Source of the DNA: Cellvibrionaceae bacterium
Lineage (GTDB): Bacteria > Pseudomonadota > Gammaproteobacteria > Pseudomonadales > Cellvibrionaceae
Length of the DNA stretch: 64,000 nucleotides
Direction: 5' to 3'
Assembly (NCBI GenBank): GCA_021151525.1
Contig: JAGKXD010000011.1
Location: 1-64,000 of the forward strand
Part shown: one piece after another, positions 1-8,563 of the stretch
Layout: each line of letters starts with the position of its first letter
Numbering within the stretch: position 1 is the stretch's first letter
Program-made: the position numbers and the translations under genes
Notes under the pieces: model-generated
Databases searched by the model: none
What the model was told of the DNA's origin: nothing
The model's input: only the letters and a program-made list of their open reading frames with translations

Positions 1-237
1 TCAGGAAACCGTGGAATTTTTATTCGCACGCCACCCAACTGAAGATGGGACGTCACCTACCAAAAAAACTACCTCCCAAAAGACCAGAAACACTTATTTA
101 CACGACAGAATTATTTTTTCAGTTTTATGCTTTTTAAGGGCTTCACATTCGTAAAAATGCAGCCGAAAAACCGCTAATCCGCAATCCTTGGCTACACTCT
201 ATGAATCTTGGGCCGCTTTGTGCAGGTATTCCTTCCC
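1..237. other. Left-edge intergenic region
   Basis: No convincing gene is visible between the window edge and the outer-membrane protein start. A short CCCA/TGGG hairpin lies near 32-48. I could not fit a known riboswitch consensus to this stretch, and no -35/-10 pair stands out. It probably carries the promoter and leader of the operon that follows. Confidence 0.4.
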
Positions 238-1503
238 ATGAGCCTCTATCAAAAATCACTGGCAGGATTGCTGGCGCTTTTCTTATCCGGCAATATCGCT
301 TTAGCTTCTGACGACAGCACAATCACCAACCACTTCTCAGGTTTCGCCAGTATTGGACTCGTCACTAACGATAACCCCAATCTCGTATTTCGCCGCGATG
401 TCATACAGACCGATGGTCCCTATGACGGCAGGGTCGATTGGCGCAACGATTCCATTCTCGGTTTGCAATGGCAAACCCAATGGTCTTACCAGCTTGAAAC
501 TACCGCTCAGTTCGTCATTAAAGATCGCCTAGAGAACAACCTGAACAACGCCCTTGAGTGGGGCTTTCTGCGCTATCGCCCAACCGATGGTCTGGATATT
601 CGTGTTGGGCGCATGAGTACGGATATTTTTATGCTTTCCGACTATCGCCAAGTGGGTTATGCCCTGCCATGGGTACGCCCACCTATCGATACCTATGGCC
701 TGCTCTCCTTCTACCATTTCGATGGAATAGACGTGAACAAGCGGTTTGATATCAACGAAGGCACCCTGAATATCAAAGCCTTCTATGGCAGATCAGATCA
801 AAAATACCCACTTGATCACAATAACTCCGTTGATTACCGGCTGATATTCCAAGGCGCTGGCACCAGCATCAACTGGGAGAAAGACGAATGGAAGCTGCGG
901 TACAGCTATGCAACGGTGAAGGTGACCAACAATAATGCCAACCCGCTTATAGATGCCCTACTCGCTGCAACTCCCTACTGGCCTGCTGCCGCGTCTTATG
1001 CAGAGAGTTTTTACACGAAATCAAAGCACCTTAACTACAACCAGATAGGCATGATCTACGACAACAACATGTGGTCGGTGCAAACAGAGGCCACGCAACT
1101 AAATAGTGAGGCTGGCGCCATTTCAGGAACTCGTCATTTTTACCTCAGTGTTGGCCGTCGAATTGATGACGTTACGCTCTATGCAGTAACCGGCTACGTT
1201 CGCAGCCTGCGAGATTCCCTTCGCATTGATGCCCCCGCTGGTTACCCACCACCGCTTAGCCAACAACTCGAACTCTTAGCCAATGCCACGGCGCAGGCTT
1301 TCAATGGTTCACGGTCAAATCAGCACAGCATGACACTCGGCCTACGTTGGGATTTCACCAGCAAAATGGCGCTCAAACTTCAGGCGGAGCGCATTAACGT
1401 TGATCGGGATGGCTCAGCACTTTGGCTCAAGGTTAATCCAAATCACCCAAGCACAAACCAAACGGCAAATGTGTTAAGCATTTCAATGGATGTGTTGTTT
1501 TAA
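238..1503 (+). CDS. Putative outer-membrane beta-barrel (porin-like) protein
   Basis: About 421 aa. The ATG at 238 gives a clean signal peptide (MSLYQKS, hydrophobic core LAGLLALFL, cleavage near ALA-SDD). The longer frame from the TTG at 208 puts ten extra residues in front and looks wrong. The mature protein has alternating polar/aromatic strands, many Asn, Tyr and Trp residues, and ends in ...SMDVLF, the terminal Phe that is the usual BAM recognition signal of outer-membrane barrels. I do not recognise a specific porin family, and the substrate is unknown. The stop codon overlaps the ATG of the next gene by one base (TAATG), so it is translationally coupled to the small periplasmic protein and, through that, to the diguanylate cyclase. 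The barrel assignment is inferred from composition and C-terminus; the operon is seen directly. Confidence 0.7.
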   Translation: MSLYQKSLAGLLALFLSGNIALASDDSTITNHFSGFASIGLVTNDNPNLVFRRDVIQTDGPYDGRVDWRNDSILGLQWQTQWSYQLETTAQFVIKDRLENNLNNALEWGFLRYRPTDGLDIRVGRMSTDIFMLSDYRQVGYALPWVRPPIDTYGLLSFYHFDGIDVNKRFDINEGTLNIKAFYGRSDQKYPLDHNNSVDYRLIFQGAGTSINWEKDEWKLRYSYATVKVTNNNANPLIDALLAATPYWPAAASYAESFYTKSKHLNYNQIGMIYDNNMWSVQTEATQLNSEAGAISGTRHFYLSVGRRIDDVTLYAVTGYVRSLRDSLRIDAPAGYPPPLSQQLELLANATAQAFNGSRSNQHSMTLGLRWDFTSKMALKLQAERINVDRDGSALWLKVNPNHPSTNQTANVLSISMDVLF

Positions 1504-1931
1504 TGCGCACACAAATTTTGACTTTAATTACTGCGCTCACATGCTGCTCACCGGCATGGGCCGATCTATTGCTCATCGTAAACTCCAGTAATCCAATTAC
1601 GCGTTTGGAGCGCAAACAAGTTGTTGATATTTTTATGGGGCGAGCTACGGCCTTTCCCAACCAAAAGCCGGTTCATACATTCGACGTTACGGGCAGCAAT
1701 AACTTGCGCGCAATTTTTTATAAAAGTCTCACCGGAAAAAATGAAGCCCAGGTAGATGCCTATTGGGCAACACTGGTATTTGCAGGGCGTATGTCGCCTC
1801 CTGAAAAGCTACCGAACGAGGCAGCAGTTTTGAGAGCCGTTAAAGAAAATCCAGCCGCAATTGGCTATGTGACTCATCAAACGCTACCCGCGGGTGTAAA
1901 AATTGTTATGGAGTTGCCAACATCAGAATGA
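1503..1931 (+). CDS. Small periplasmic phosphate-binding-like protein
   Basis: 142 aa with a signal peptide (cleavage near AWA-DLL). The mature part resembles the PstS-like solute-binding fold but is only half the usual length. It runs from the first strand (LLLIVNSSNPI) through a VTGSNNLRAIFY segment, like the anion-binding loop region, to AIGYV near residue 128. Short proteins of this kind are often annotated as phosphate ABC transporter substrate-binding, yet no permease or ATPase is nearby. It lies between a barrel protein and a membrane diguanylate cyclase and overlaps both (TAATG upstream, ATGA downstream). A role as a ligand-sensing or regulatory periplasmic partner of the cyclase is more likely than transport. 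Function is an inference; the ligand is unknown. Confidence 0.7.
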   Translation: MRTQILTLITALTCCSPAWADLLLIVNSSNPITRLERKQVVDIFMGRATAFPNQKPVHTFDVTGSNNLRAIFYKSLTGKNEAQVDAYWATLVFAGRMSPPEKLPNEAAVLRAVKENPAAIGYVTHQTLPAGVKIVMELPTSE

Positions 1932-3601
1932 GCACCAAGATCACTGAGCTACCTGCAACCGCAGCAAACAAAAAACTAAAACTAAAAAGCCTACACGTAA
2001 GGGTCTCACTTGCGGTAGCAACCGCGGCGCTGTTGCTTATGCTCATATCTTCCTACTTTTTTTATCAGCGAATTTACCAAAGCTCGCTTACCGAAAGTGA
2101 GCGCTCTGTACAACAATTGTTGGAAACAGTAAGTACCACGGCGGCCATTGCGGCTTATGTAGGAAACAAAGAACTAGCGCAAGAAGTGGTTACGGGTTTA
2201 ACTAAAAATGACATTGTGATTGGTGCAGAAATTATCGCAAACAATTCGCGCCTAGGTTTTCAAGGCCGCCCTGTTCCACTGGATAAGCCGCGCTACGCAA
2301 CACTAAAATTAAAAGGCCCATTTGATAGCAATGAAACAGTGGGAGAGGTGTCTGTTTTAACCAATTTGCCACTCATTGCAAAACGAGCAAAAGATTCTGC
2401 GTTCGTAACCACGGTGAGTCTGGCCACGCAAGCTGCAGGGGTTGCCCTACTGGTTCTTATACTGGTGTATTGGATGATGACTCGCCCGCTGTCATCCGTT
2501 TCCAATCGTCTACACAATATTACTCCCGGCGACGGCAAACGCCTTGATGTACTTAATCAACATAAATCCGATGAAATTGGTTTACTGATTAACGACATTA
2601 ATTCACTACTCACCACAGTCGATAATATGCTGTATGAAGAGCGTCAGTTGCGTCACAGAGTTGAAATACTCGAACACAGATTTCGCGGTATTTTTGAAGA
2701 CAGCAGCGCCGGAATTTTTCTAGTGCGCGAAAACGGCACCATGGTTACCGCCAACCCCGCATTCTTTAAATTGACGGGAAAATTTGCAAGCGTGGAAGAT
2801 GTTGCACCCAGTACCAACATCATCAGAGACACTTTTTTAGAGCCCGATCAAGCGCGCGGCTTAATAAAATTAGCCATCGTCAGTCAACGCCCCTGCTCGT
2901 GTGATTTGAAAATTTCATCGCTTGAACATGGCGAAAAACCTCGCTGGGTTCACTGCATTTTTTCTCCAGCAGGTGAAGACCAATCCGGCCCCGTTGTTGA
3001 AGGGGTAATGTACGATATAACCCAACGCAAACTCGCAGAAGATATTACCCGTGAACTGGCAGAAAAAGATTCGCTTACAGGTTTAGCCAACCGCCAAGCC
3101 GCAGAATTAGTGCTGCGCGAACTCGCACAAAATGCATCGCACACCAATCAAAATTTTGTTGTTATGCTAATTGATTTGGATCGTTTTAAATTCATTAACG
3201 ACACCTATGGTCACGATGCGGGCGATTGGGTTTTAAAAATGGTTGCCGAACGCTTGCATCGCCGCGTGCGTGCATCTGATGTGGTTGCGCGTTTGGGGGG
3301 CGATGAATTTTTAGTGATATTAACGCAAACCGATAATCGCACTCGCGTAAAAGAGTTGGCAGAAAAATTACTCGCCGATCAACAGCAACCCATGGAAGTA
3401 CAACCCGGCTTTTTTGAAACCATTGCCATGAGCATCGGCATTGCGTTTTACGACAAGAAAGATGATAACGAAATGAGTGTACGCAAACACGCGGATCAAG
3501 CCATGTACGCGGTAAAACGCAAAGGCAAAAATGGTTACGCGATTTACAGCCCCATGGGGAAACATGATATTTTTATTGGAGATAAGAAGGCAGTGCTTTG
3601 A
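1928..3601 (+). CDS. Membrane diguanylate cyclase: periplasmic sensor, HAMP, PAS, GGDEF
   Basis: 557 aa, predicted to make cyclic-di-GMP from two GTP at the inner membrane. Order: TM1 (about 28-48); a periplasmic sensor of about 110 residues, similar in layout to the CHASE8 region of DgcN/YfiN; TM2 (about 160-185); HAMP (to about 240); a PAS domain (about 250-370); then GGDEF. The catalytic GGDEF is intact at 457-461. The inhibitory I-site RxxD (RASD, 448-451) sits exactly five residues before it, so product inhibition is expected. No EAL domain is present. The start overlaps the stop of the small periplasmic protein (ATGA), which makes that protein its likely input. Nearest known analogy is YfiBNR: outer-membrane, periplasmic and cyclase parts. 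Confidence 0.9.
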   Translation: MSTKITELPATAANKKLKLKSLHVRVSLAVATAALLLMLISSYFFYQRIYQSSLTESERSVQQLLETVSTTAAIAAYVGNKELAQEVVTGLTKNDIVIGAEIIANNSRLGFQGRPVPLDKPRYATLKLKGPFDSNETVGEVSVLTNLPLIAKRAKDSAFVTTVSLATQAAGVALLVLILVYWMMTRPLSSVSNRLHNITPGDGKRLDVLNQHKSDEIGLLINDINSLLTTVDNMLYEERQLRHRVEILEHRFRGIFEDSSAGIFLVRENGTMVTANPAFFKLTGKFASVEDVAPSTNIIRDTFLEPDQARGLIKLAIVSQRPCSCDLKISSLEHGEKPRWVHCIFSPAGEDQSGPVVEGVMYDITQRKLAEDITRELAEKDSLTGLANRQAAELVLRELAQNASHTNQNFVVMLIDLDRFKFINDTYGHDAGDWVLKMVAERLHRRVRASDVVARLGGDEFLVILTQTDNRTRVKELAEKLLADQQQPMEVQPGFFETIAMSIGIAFYDKKDDNEMSVRKHADQAMYAVKRKGKNGYAIYSPMGKHDIFIGDKKAVL

Positions 3602-3625
3602 AACAGCACCAATTTGTATTTAACT

Positions 3626-3664
3626 GGGAGTCGTCATCCTCGCGAAATGGGGATGACGATTCCC
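3626..3664. repeat. Dispersed inverted repeat, family A, copy 1
   Basis: A hairpin that starts GGGAGTCGTCATCC and returns as GGATGACGATTCCC, with a short loop. The same GTCATCC arm recurs near 12563, 33062, 42314 and 60172. It lies downstream of the diguanylate cyclase gene and could also help end that transcript, although no T-run follows. Confidence 0.8.
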
Positions 3665-3674
3665 TATTGAGCTA

Positions 3675-3746
3675 GTAGCCCGTATGAAGCTTAGCGTAAT
3701 ACGGGGGATGAAAAACCCGTAATGCATTTCATTCCTTACGGGCTAC
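3675..3746. repeat. Dispersed inverted repeat, family B, copy 1
   Basis: Outer arms GTAGCCCGTA and TACGGGCTAC enclose inner CGTAATACGGG and CCCGTAATG units, so the element folds as one long or two short hairpins. A second copy of the CCCGTAA / TTACGGG type is at 40777-40855. It lies eleven bases from family A copy 1, between two convergent genes. Confidence 0.75.
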
Positions 3747-3768
3747 ATACCAATCAAAAAATTAAAAT

Positions 3769-4725
3769 TTAATTCGCGCCACTCAATACACCGCGAACAT
3801 ACTTCACCAAATCTTCACTACCCATTTTGGATGAAACAGACTCTGGCAAAGTGCGCGTGTGCCATCTTACTTCCCAATCTAAATGCTCGCCCGGTGCCAA
3901 TTTTGTTAACACACCTTGCTGATCAATTTCCCAAAAGGTTTTTTCAACATTGGCAAATAATTCGATTTCACCTTCGCCTGCCACCATTAGTTCAACAGGT
4001 ACATCCGCAAACTCTTTCACCAACAATTTTCCAGCGTTGGTATAAGCAACCCAACCTTCTTTGCCATCGGTCATCAGTTTGTGATGATTTTGCAAAATGT
4101 TTTCGGCGTTATACGTTGCCCAAGTCATGTCACCCACGTGTTCAACCGCAAGAGGATAAAAAATTCCGCTGCTGCTCTCGGTGTTGCCCTGCGGAAAAAA
4201 TGCCATGCCCGTGGGTCTAAAACGAGTGACTTCCCAACCCGCTACATTTTTTTCGGTGTTGGAATGGTTGTAGATGGAATAAATAATACTGATGCAATTT
4301 TTCTCAGTATTCACTCCATAACTTTTTATAAACTGGTAACCAGTTGCAGGATCTGTCTTGCTGGTAAACACGATACGGTTATCAAGAATACTCACATTGT
4401 AAGGAGCCGTATCCAGCACCTCAATGGGTGGCCAGCTCCACTCGCTTTGTGGACTTGTCCAAAAGGTGCTACCCCACACGGGGTTACTGGCTTTATCGGC
4501 GGTCAGAAGTAATTCCACGCCATCAATTTTTAATGAACTGATGCGACCAGCAGTACTAGCGTTAATTTCAAGACGGGTTTGGTTTTGGGTGATGGTGTAC
4601 ACGCTGCCCTTTTGAGCAACAAACGCGGGGAGATCAGTAGACTTAATTGTACTTTTACGGCTATCGCATGCCGAGAGCACACAACTCAAGGCTAGAAGCA
4701 CAATTAATTGGCAAAATAACTTCAT
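3769..4725 (-). CDS. DUF4380-like lipoprotein
   Basis: 318 aa. The N-terminus is a lipoprotein signal (MKLFCQLIVLLALSCV) with lipobox LSAC and the lipidated Cys at residue 20, followed by Asp21. In enterobacteria, Asp at +2 keeps a lipoprotein in the inner membrane. The body resembles DUF4380 proteins, which have a galactose-mutarotase-like beta-sandwich fold: a repeated Trp-rich WGSTFWTSPQSEW segment (about 84-96) and a late HLDWEVRWHTRTL segment. The chemistry of this family is not established; carbohydrate binding is the usual guess. It is monocistronic, convergent with the diguanylate cyclase gene. Confidence 0.65.
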   Translation of the reverse strand: MKLFCQLIVLLALSCVLSACDSRKSTIKSTDLPAFVAQKGSVYTITQNQTRLEINASTAGRISSLKIDGVELLLTADKASNPVWGSTFWTSPQSEWSWPPIEVLDTAPYNVSILDNRIVFTSKTDPATGYQFIKSYGVNTEKNCISIIYSIYNHSNTEKNVAGWEVTRFRPTGMAFFPQGNTESSSGIFYPLAVEHVGDMTWATYNAENILQNHHKLMTDGKEGWVAYTNAGKLLVKEFADVPVELMVAGEGEIELFANVEKTFWEIDQQGVLTKLAPGEHLDWEVRWHTRTLPESVSSKMGSEDLVKYVRGVLSGAN

Positions 4726-4872
4726 TTAATCCTCAAAAACTAACAAGACGCTGGAGCCATGCTTTCCAAGCCCCACATGGATATGAGCGCTAGGCGCAAA
4801 CCTATCGCTCATCCAACAAAACAGTAGTTTACCGAGGTTTAGCACACTTAACTATTTTTCGCCCCGCGAAAA

Positions 4873-5721
4873 CTAGTAAAGCAACGTAAATAATTTGCGC
4901 TGAAACTCAATGGCAAGCGGATCGCCCTTTCCTAGTGCAGCCAATATATCCATAAATGTCTTTTTCGCAGCACCGTCTGCAAAATTACGCTCTTTGCGCA
5001 GAATAACGATCAACAACTCTAACGCTTGTCGATGTGCTGTTTCAGCGTGATATTGAATGGCTAATTCATAAGCAATTTGTAAATTATCTGGCTCACTATC
5101 ATGAGCCGCTTCCAGCGCCACCAGCTCGGGAGTTTTCGCCGCCTGTTTTTTAAGTTCGATCTGCGCTTTTAATTGCTCGTAATGTGCGTCCTGATCCGCC
5201 ATTTTTACGGTAGCTAAAATCGCTTCCGCATTATCGATACGATTCAATTCCAAGTGACATTGCGCCAACAAACATGCAATAGCTGCCTCTTGTTTTGACT
5301 CGTCGTAAGCTTGACGCAATAGCGGTAGAGCTGAATTAAAATCACCGCTCATGATGAACGCTTGCGCATCGGTTACAAACTTTTCCCAGGGCTTGGGCAA
5401 ATATTTTTCCAGTAATTCGCGCACTTCTTTTTCTGGCAAGGCACCCGCAAAACCATCAATAGGCTGCCCATCTTTCATCAGCATTACCGTTGGTAAACTA
5501 CGCACACCAAATTGCGATGAAATCATATTCATTTCATCAGCATTTACCTTCGCCAATAAAAAAGCACCTGCATATTCATTGGCGAGCTTTTCTAAAATCG
5601 GCATTAAACTTTTACAGGGCGCGCACCAGTCAGCCCAAAAATCAATGAGCACCGGGCGAATGAAAGATTCTTCAATCAAATATTGCTTAGCATTTTCTAA
5701 ATTAATTTCGACGATGTTCAT
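4873..5721 (-). CDS. cnoX: Thioredoxin-TPR co-chaperone CnoX (YbbN)
   Basis: 282 aa, the usual length for this family. Residues 1-110 form a thioredoxin domain with the full active-site motif WCAPC (Cys33, Cys36) and a cis-Pro in SLPTV. The rest is helical with TPR-like repeats. CnoX holds proteins damaged by hypochlorous acid and passes them to GroEL and DnaK. The E. coli protein has lost one of the two cysteines, so this one may keep disulfide reductase activity (inference). Its ATG directly follows the stop of yaeQ on the minus strand with no gap, so the two are coupled. Confidence 0.85.
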   Translation of the reverse strand: MNIVEINLENAKQYLIEESFIRPVLIDFWADWCAPCKSLMPILEKLANEYAGAFLLAKVNADEMNMISSQFGVRSLPTVMLMKDGQPIDGFAGALPEKEVRELLEKYLPKPWEKFVTDAQAFIMSGDFNSALPLLRQAYDESKQEAAIACLLAQCHLELNRIDNAEAILATVKMADQDAHYEQLKAQIELKKQAAKTPELVALEAAHDSEPDNLQIAYELAIQYHAETAHRQALELLIVILRKERNFADGAAKKTFMDILAALGKGDPLAIEFQRKLFTLLY

Positions 5722-6261
5722 TTAAAGTGTTTCCATCTCGCGCAGTGTTACGGCTACGTTTTCAGTTGCGCTGGCAACGTAAGCGATATTTTCTGTGATA
5801 GTCACCGTTAAGGTCATGGTTTTATCTGCCAATGTACACAGCGCTTGCAACTCATCTGCATCAAAATAATTGACGGTGACTTTCGGCAAAACAGTAATTG
5901 CTGAAGCATTGGTTTTCCACCACATATCAAGGCCACGTCCATAGCTGAATACTTTAACGGCTGTCGATTGGCTGCAACCTTTTTTAAGACGATCTGGCGA
6001 TGGCTGGCCGACTTCAATCCATTCCAAAATAGTGCCGTTATCATGAATTAGCCAAAGCGCCGGTTCTTCTGTTGCCGATAATCCACGCGTGAAAGTTAAA
6101 TTTTCCGCAGCGCGATAACAAAAGGCTAGAATACGCACCATCATACGCTCGATAGTTTCCGATGGATGCAGCGCGATAGTCAGGTTGTAGTCGCCATAGA
6201 CATTGGAATCCATATTGGATAGCGTAAGATTTAACTTATGAATAGTTGGCTTTTCTGCCAC
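5722..6261 (-). CDS. yaeQ: YaeQ family protein
   Basis: Taken from the GTG at 6261, this gives 179 aa, matching the roughly 180-aa YaeQ family. The first residues (VAEKPTIHKLNLTLSNMD) align with the family N-terminus, and a weak GTGAG ribosome site precedes it. The open frame runs on to 6351, but that would overlap the divergent pseudouridine synthase gene and add unrelated residues. Family blocks are clear: LALHPSET-like (IALHPSETIERMM), RGLSATEEPALW, WIEVGQP and a C-terminal beta segment. YaeQ has a PD-(D/E)xK nuclease-like fold in structural studies, but its biological role is unsettled. It shares an operon with cnoX. Confidence 0.85.
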   Translation of the reverse strand: MAEKPTIHKLNLTLSNMDSNVYGDYNLTIALHPSETIERMMVRILAFCYRAAENLTFTRGLSATEEPALWLIHDNGTILEWIEVGQPSPDRLKKGCSQSTAVKVFSYGRGLDMWWKTNASAITVLPKVTVNYFDADELQALCTLADKTMTLTVTITENIAYVASATENVAVTLREMETL

Positions 6262-6288
6262 AATTTTTCTCACTTGATGTGCTAGCTG

Positions 6289-7149
6289 ATGACAGATACT
6301 TCGTTCGAAATACCGCAAAAATACGAATTCACCGTAACTAAACCCGAGCAAACTGCGTTGGATTTATTAGCGGAGGGAACTGGCCTTTCCAAACAGCGCA
6401 TTAAAGATGCAATGAACAAAGGCGCAGTCTGGTGGACACTCAAAGGTAAAACCTTGCGCTTGCGCCGCGCCACCAAAGTTTTGTTCAAAGGCTCAGTCAT
6501 TCAATTCTTTTACGACGAGCAAGTGCTCGCACGCAAACCCGAAAGCGCCCAATTAATTCACGATGCCGAGCATTACAGCATTTGGTACAAACCCGCTGGC
6601 ATGCTTGCACAGGGCTCGCAATGGGGCGATCACTGTAGCATTTTACGGTGGGTTGAAGTGAATGGCGACTATCAAATAGGCAAAAGCCAACGCGATTGTT
6701 TTTTAGTTCACCGTTTAGATGCTGATGCCGCGGGTTTAATGATCATCGCCCACGACAGCCAAAGCGCAGCGAAATTATCGGTGCTTTTCCAAGGGCGCGA
6801 CATCAAAAAACATTATCAAGCATTGGTAGTTGATGACTGCGAATTACCCGCCGAAGGTATGACGCTTACTTACGAATTGGATGGCAAATCGGCCATCACC
6901 CATATCAAAAAAATTGGCGTGACCAACAAAGGCACCTTACTAGATGTACACATTGAAACTGGCCGCAAACACCAGATTCGCCGCCATCTCGCCAACATTG
7001 GTCACCCGATTGTTGGCGATAAATTATACGGCACCAAAGCCAAATGCGGCTTGCAACTACTCGCTTATCGCTTGGAGTTTGTGTGCCCTTTTAGTCGAAA
7101 AAACCTCGTGGTTGAACTCGATAGAGCGTTCCAATTTAATTTGGAATAA
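6289..7149 (+). CDS. RluA-type 23S rRNA/tRNA pseudouridine synthase
   Basis: 286 aa. An S4-like N-terminal segment (about 20-75) is followed by the catalytic domain. The signature HRLDADAAG near residue 142 carries the catalytic Asp of HRLD, and RKHQIRRHLANIGHPIVGDKLYG (about 224-247) is the conserved RluA-family C-terminal motif. The enzyme isomerises uridine to pseudouridine in structured RNA. I cannot tell which uridine it modifies. It is divergent from yaeQ, with only 27 bases between the two starts. Confidence 0.85.
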   Translation: MTDTSFEIPQKYEFTVTKPEQTALDLLAEGTGLSKQRIKDAMNKGAVWWTLKGKTLRLRRATKVLFKGSVIQFFYDEQVLARKPESAQLIHDAEHYSIWYKPAGMLAQGSQWGDHCSILRWVEVNGDYQIGKSQRDCFLVHRLDADAAGLMIIAHDSQSAAKLSVLFQGRDIKKHYQALVVDDCELPAEGMTLTYELDGKSAITHIKKIGVTNKGTLLDVHIETGRKHQIRRHLANIGHPIVGDKLYGTKAKCGLQLLAYRLEFVCPFSRKNLVVELDRAFQFNLE

Positions 7150-7163
7150 CTCCATACCTACAT

Positions 7164-7198
7164 AAAAAAAGCCGCTGGGCTCAAGGCCTGCGGCTTTT
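7164..7198. terminator. Bidirectional rho-independent terminator
   Basis: A-run, AAAAGCCGC stem arm, loop, GCGGCTTTT arm. It has T-tracts for both strands and lies between the convergent pseudouridine synthase and EF-hand genes, so it serves both. Confidence 0.85.
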
Positions 7199-7223
7199 AA
7201 ACGAGATGTAAACTTCCTTCAAA

Positions 7224-8141
7224 TTAAGCCGAAGCGGATAGTGTTTGTGCTGCAGAACTCGCATCATTCGCTGCCGACGAACCCAACCCGTAGGCTTTCA
7301 CCAAATGCGAAATTTGCCGCGATACTTGCGCATCCAATTTCTCTTTCGCAGAGGAGCTGGATGAACTTGTATCTGACGACTCAGGTGTATTATCTGTTTT
7401 CGCGAGTTGCGCCAACAAATAATCCACCGCTTCTTTTGCACTAACCTTTCCATCGCCGTTAGTATCGGCGGGATCAGTTGATGCGGTCGCCGTTGAACTG
7501 GAATCGCTGGCTGAATCTGCTGGAACAGCTCCATCTGACGGCGCCCCACCAGCCTCCTGAGCCGCCTTAGCACCATGCGGTTCACCTGCTCCATGTGCCC
7601 CGCCCATTTCCAAACCATTCGCCTTAGCGTAAGCCTTAGCTTCTTCGCGGTTAACTTTGCCATCGCCATTGATATCGGCTTGTTCAAAGTTTGCGGCTAT
7701 CTGACCCATAAACGCCGAGCGTTTTGAATCAGTTCCATTGGTGTCTTGCGCCATTTGCGTCAGCTGGTCTTTGGTAAAACCTTCATCTGCACCATGCTTT
7801 CCTCGTCCACCATGAACACGCATGGAGGCGGCAAGATTGTCCATTTTGTCCGCGAGCGACTCCAAGGTAGTACTCAACTCTTGCTCGGTAATTTTGCCAT
7901 CACCATCGGCATCCATTGCGCTAAACATTTCATCTGCACTGGCCGATGACGTTGAGTTTCCGCTTGCGTTTGCAGATAAAGTTGCCTGTAACTCACTTTT
8001 ATCAAGAAAACCTTGTTGCTTGGTATCGAGCTTTTCAAACAGCTTGTCTACCACCGACGAGGTTTGTGCCTTCTGGGTGTTTTTAGCATTGGCATATTGA
8101 GCCCATACCGATGAACCCGAAAAGCTGCTTATGCTTGTCAT
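7224..8141 (-). CDS. EF-hand calcium-binding protein
   Basis: About 305 aa. Two ATGs lie six bases apart; the one at 8141 is eight bases from a strong GGAGG site, while the one at 8147 is only two bases from it, so 8141 is preferred. Three canonical EF-hand loops are visible: DADGDGKITEQE (77-88), DINGDGKVNREE (156-167) and DTNGDGKVSAKE (226-237). A degenerate one (DTKQQGFLDKSE, 39-50) precedes them. The linkers are rich in Ser, Ala, Gly and His. No signal peptide or membrane segment is present, so it is cytoplasmic or leaves by a route without a Sec signal. Likely a calcium sensor or buffer; the partner is unknown. It is monocistronic. Confidence 0.85.
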   Translation of the reverse strand: MTSISSFSGSSVWAQYANAKNTQKAQTSSVVDKLFEKLDTKQQGFLDKSELQATLSANASGNSTSSASADEMFSAMDADGDGKITEQELSTTLESLADKMDNLAASMRVHGGRGKHGADEGFTKDQLTQMAQDTNGTDSKRSAFMGQIAANFEQADINGDGKVNREEAKAYAKANGLEMGGAHGAGEPHGAKAAQEAGGAPSDGAVPADSASDSSSTATASTDPADTNGDGKVSAKEAVDYLLAQLAKTDNTPESSDTSSSSSSAKEKLDAQVSRQISHLVKAYGLGSSAANDASSAAQTLSASA

Positions 8142-8563
8142 AGCCATAACCTCCCTACAGGTTTAAATTTAGCAAGCGAATAGAAGCTCACTTGCCTCCT
8201 AAGCAGCCAATTACTGCTAACTGGCATACCTGCAAAGCAAACTATCGGCCACAGAAACCCAAACGACAAACGAAGGGTGCAGTATTCACGGTGTTTGCAA
8301 GCTTCTTACACACTGCTTGCACAATTGCCCAAACATCCTCATAAGCACAGCTCTACTTATGTAATTTAAATAAGTTTTATAAAAAGCAGCCTGCTGTCAT
8401 TCTCTGAAAGCAGAAAGGTTTTTTGCCGCAACGGCAAGCTATTGCCACACCGCCAAATGCCGCTGCCGCAACCAAATCGCCGTGGAAATACGCTAGGCTT
8501 CCCCCGCCAAGTACCCTATAATGCGCGCCTCTTTTTTGTATAGTTTTTAAGCAGGCGCGTTTC
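8142..8563. other. Divergent intergenic region between EF-hand gene and miaB
   Basis: About 420 bases without a convincing gene. It holds the EF-hand ribosome site (GGAGG at 8150-8154, minus strand) and a probable miaB promoter. An open frame on the minus strand across 8377-8592 overlaps the miaB start and has no recognisable product. Confidence 0.5.
8517..8522 (+). promoter_or_regulatory. Probable -10 box of the miaB promoter
   Basis: A perfect TATAAT followed by GCGCGCC lies 42 bases before the miaB ATG. The matching -35 region is poor, so the promoter may depend on an activator or an extended element. Confidence 0.45.

Noticed and set aside
4783..4812. ATGAGCG/CGCTCAT inverted repeat before the DUF4380 gene
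   Set aside because: Seven-base stem with no T-run; too weak to call a terminator of cnoX.
6262..6351. Extended N-terminus of YaeQ
   Set aside because: It would overlap the divergent pseudouridine synthase; the GTG at 6261 gives the normal length.
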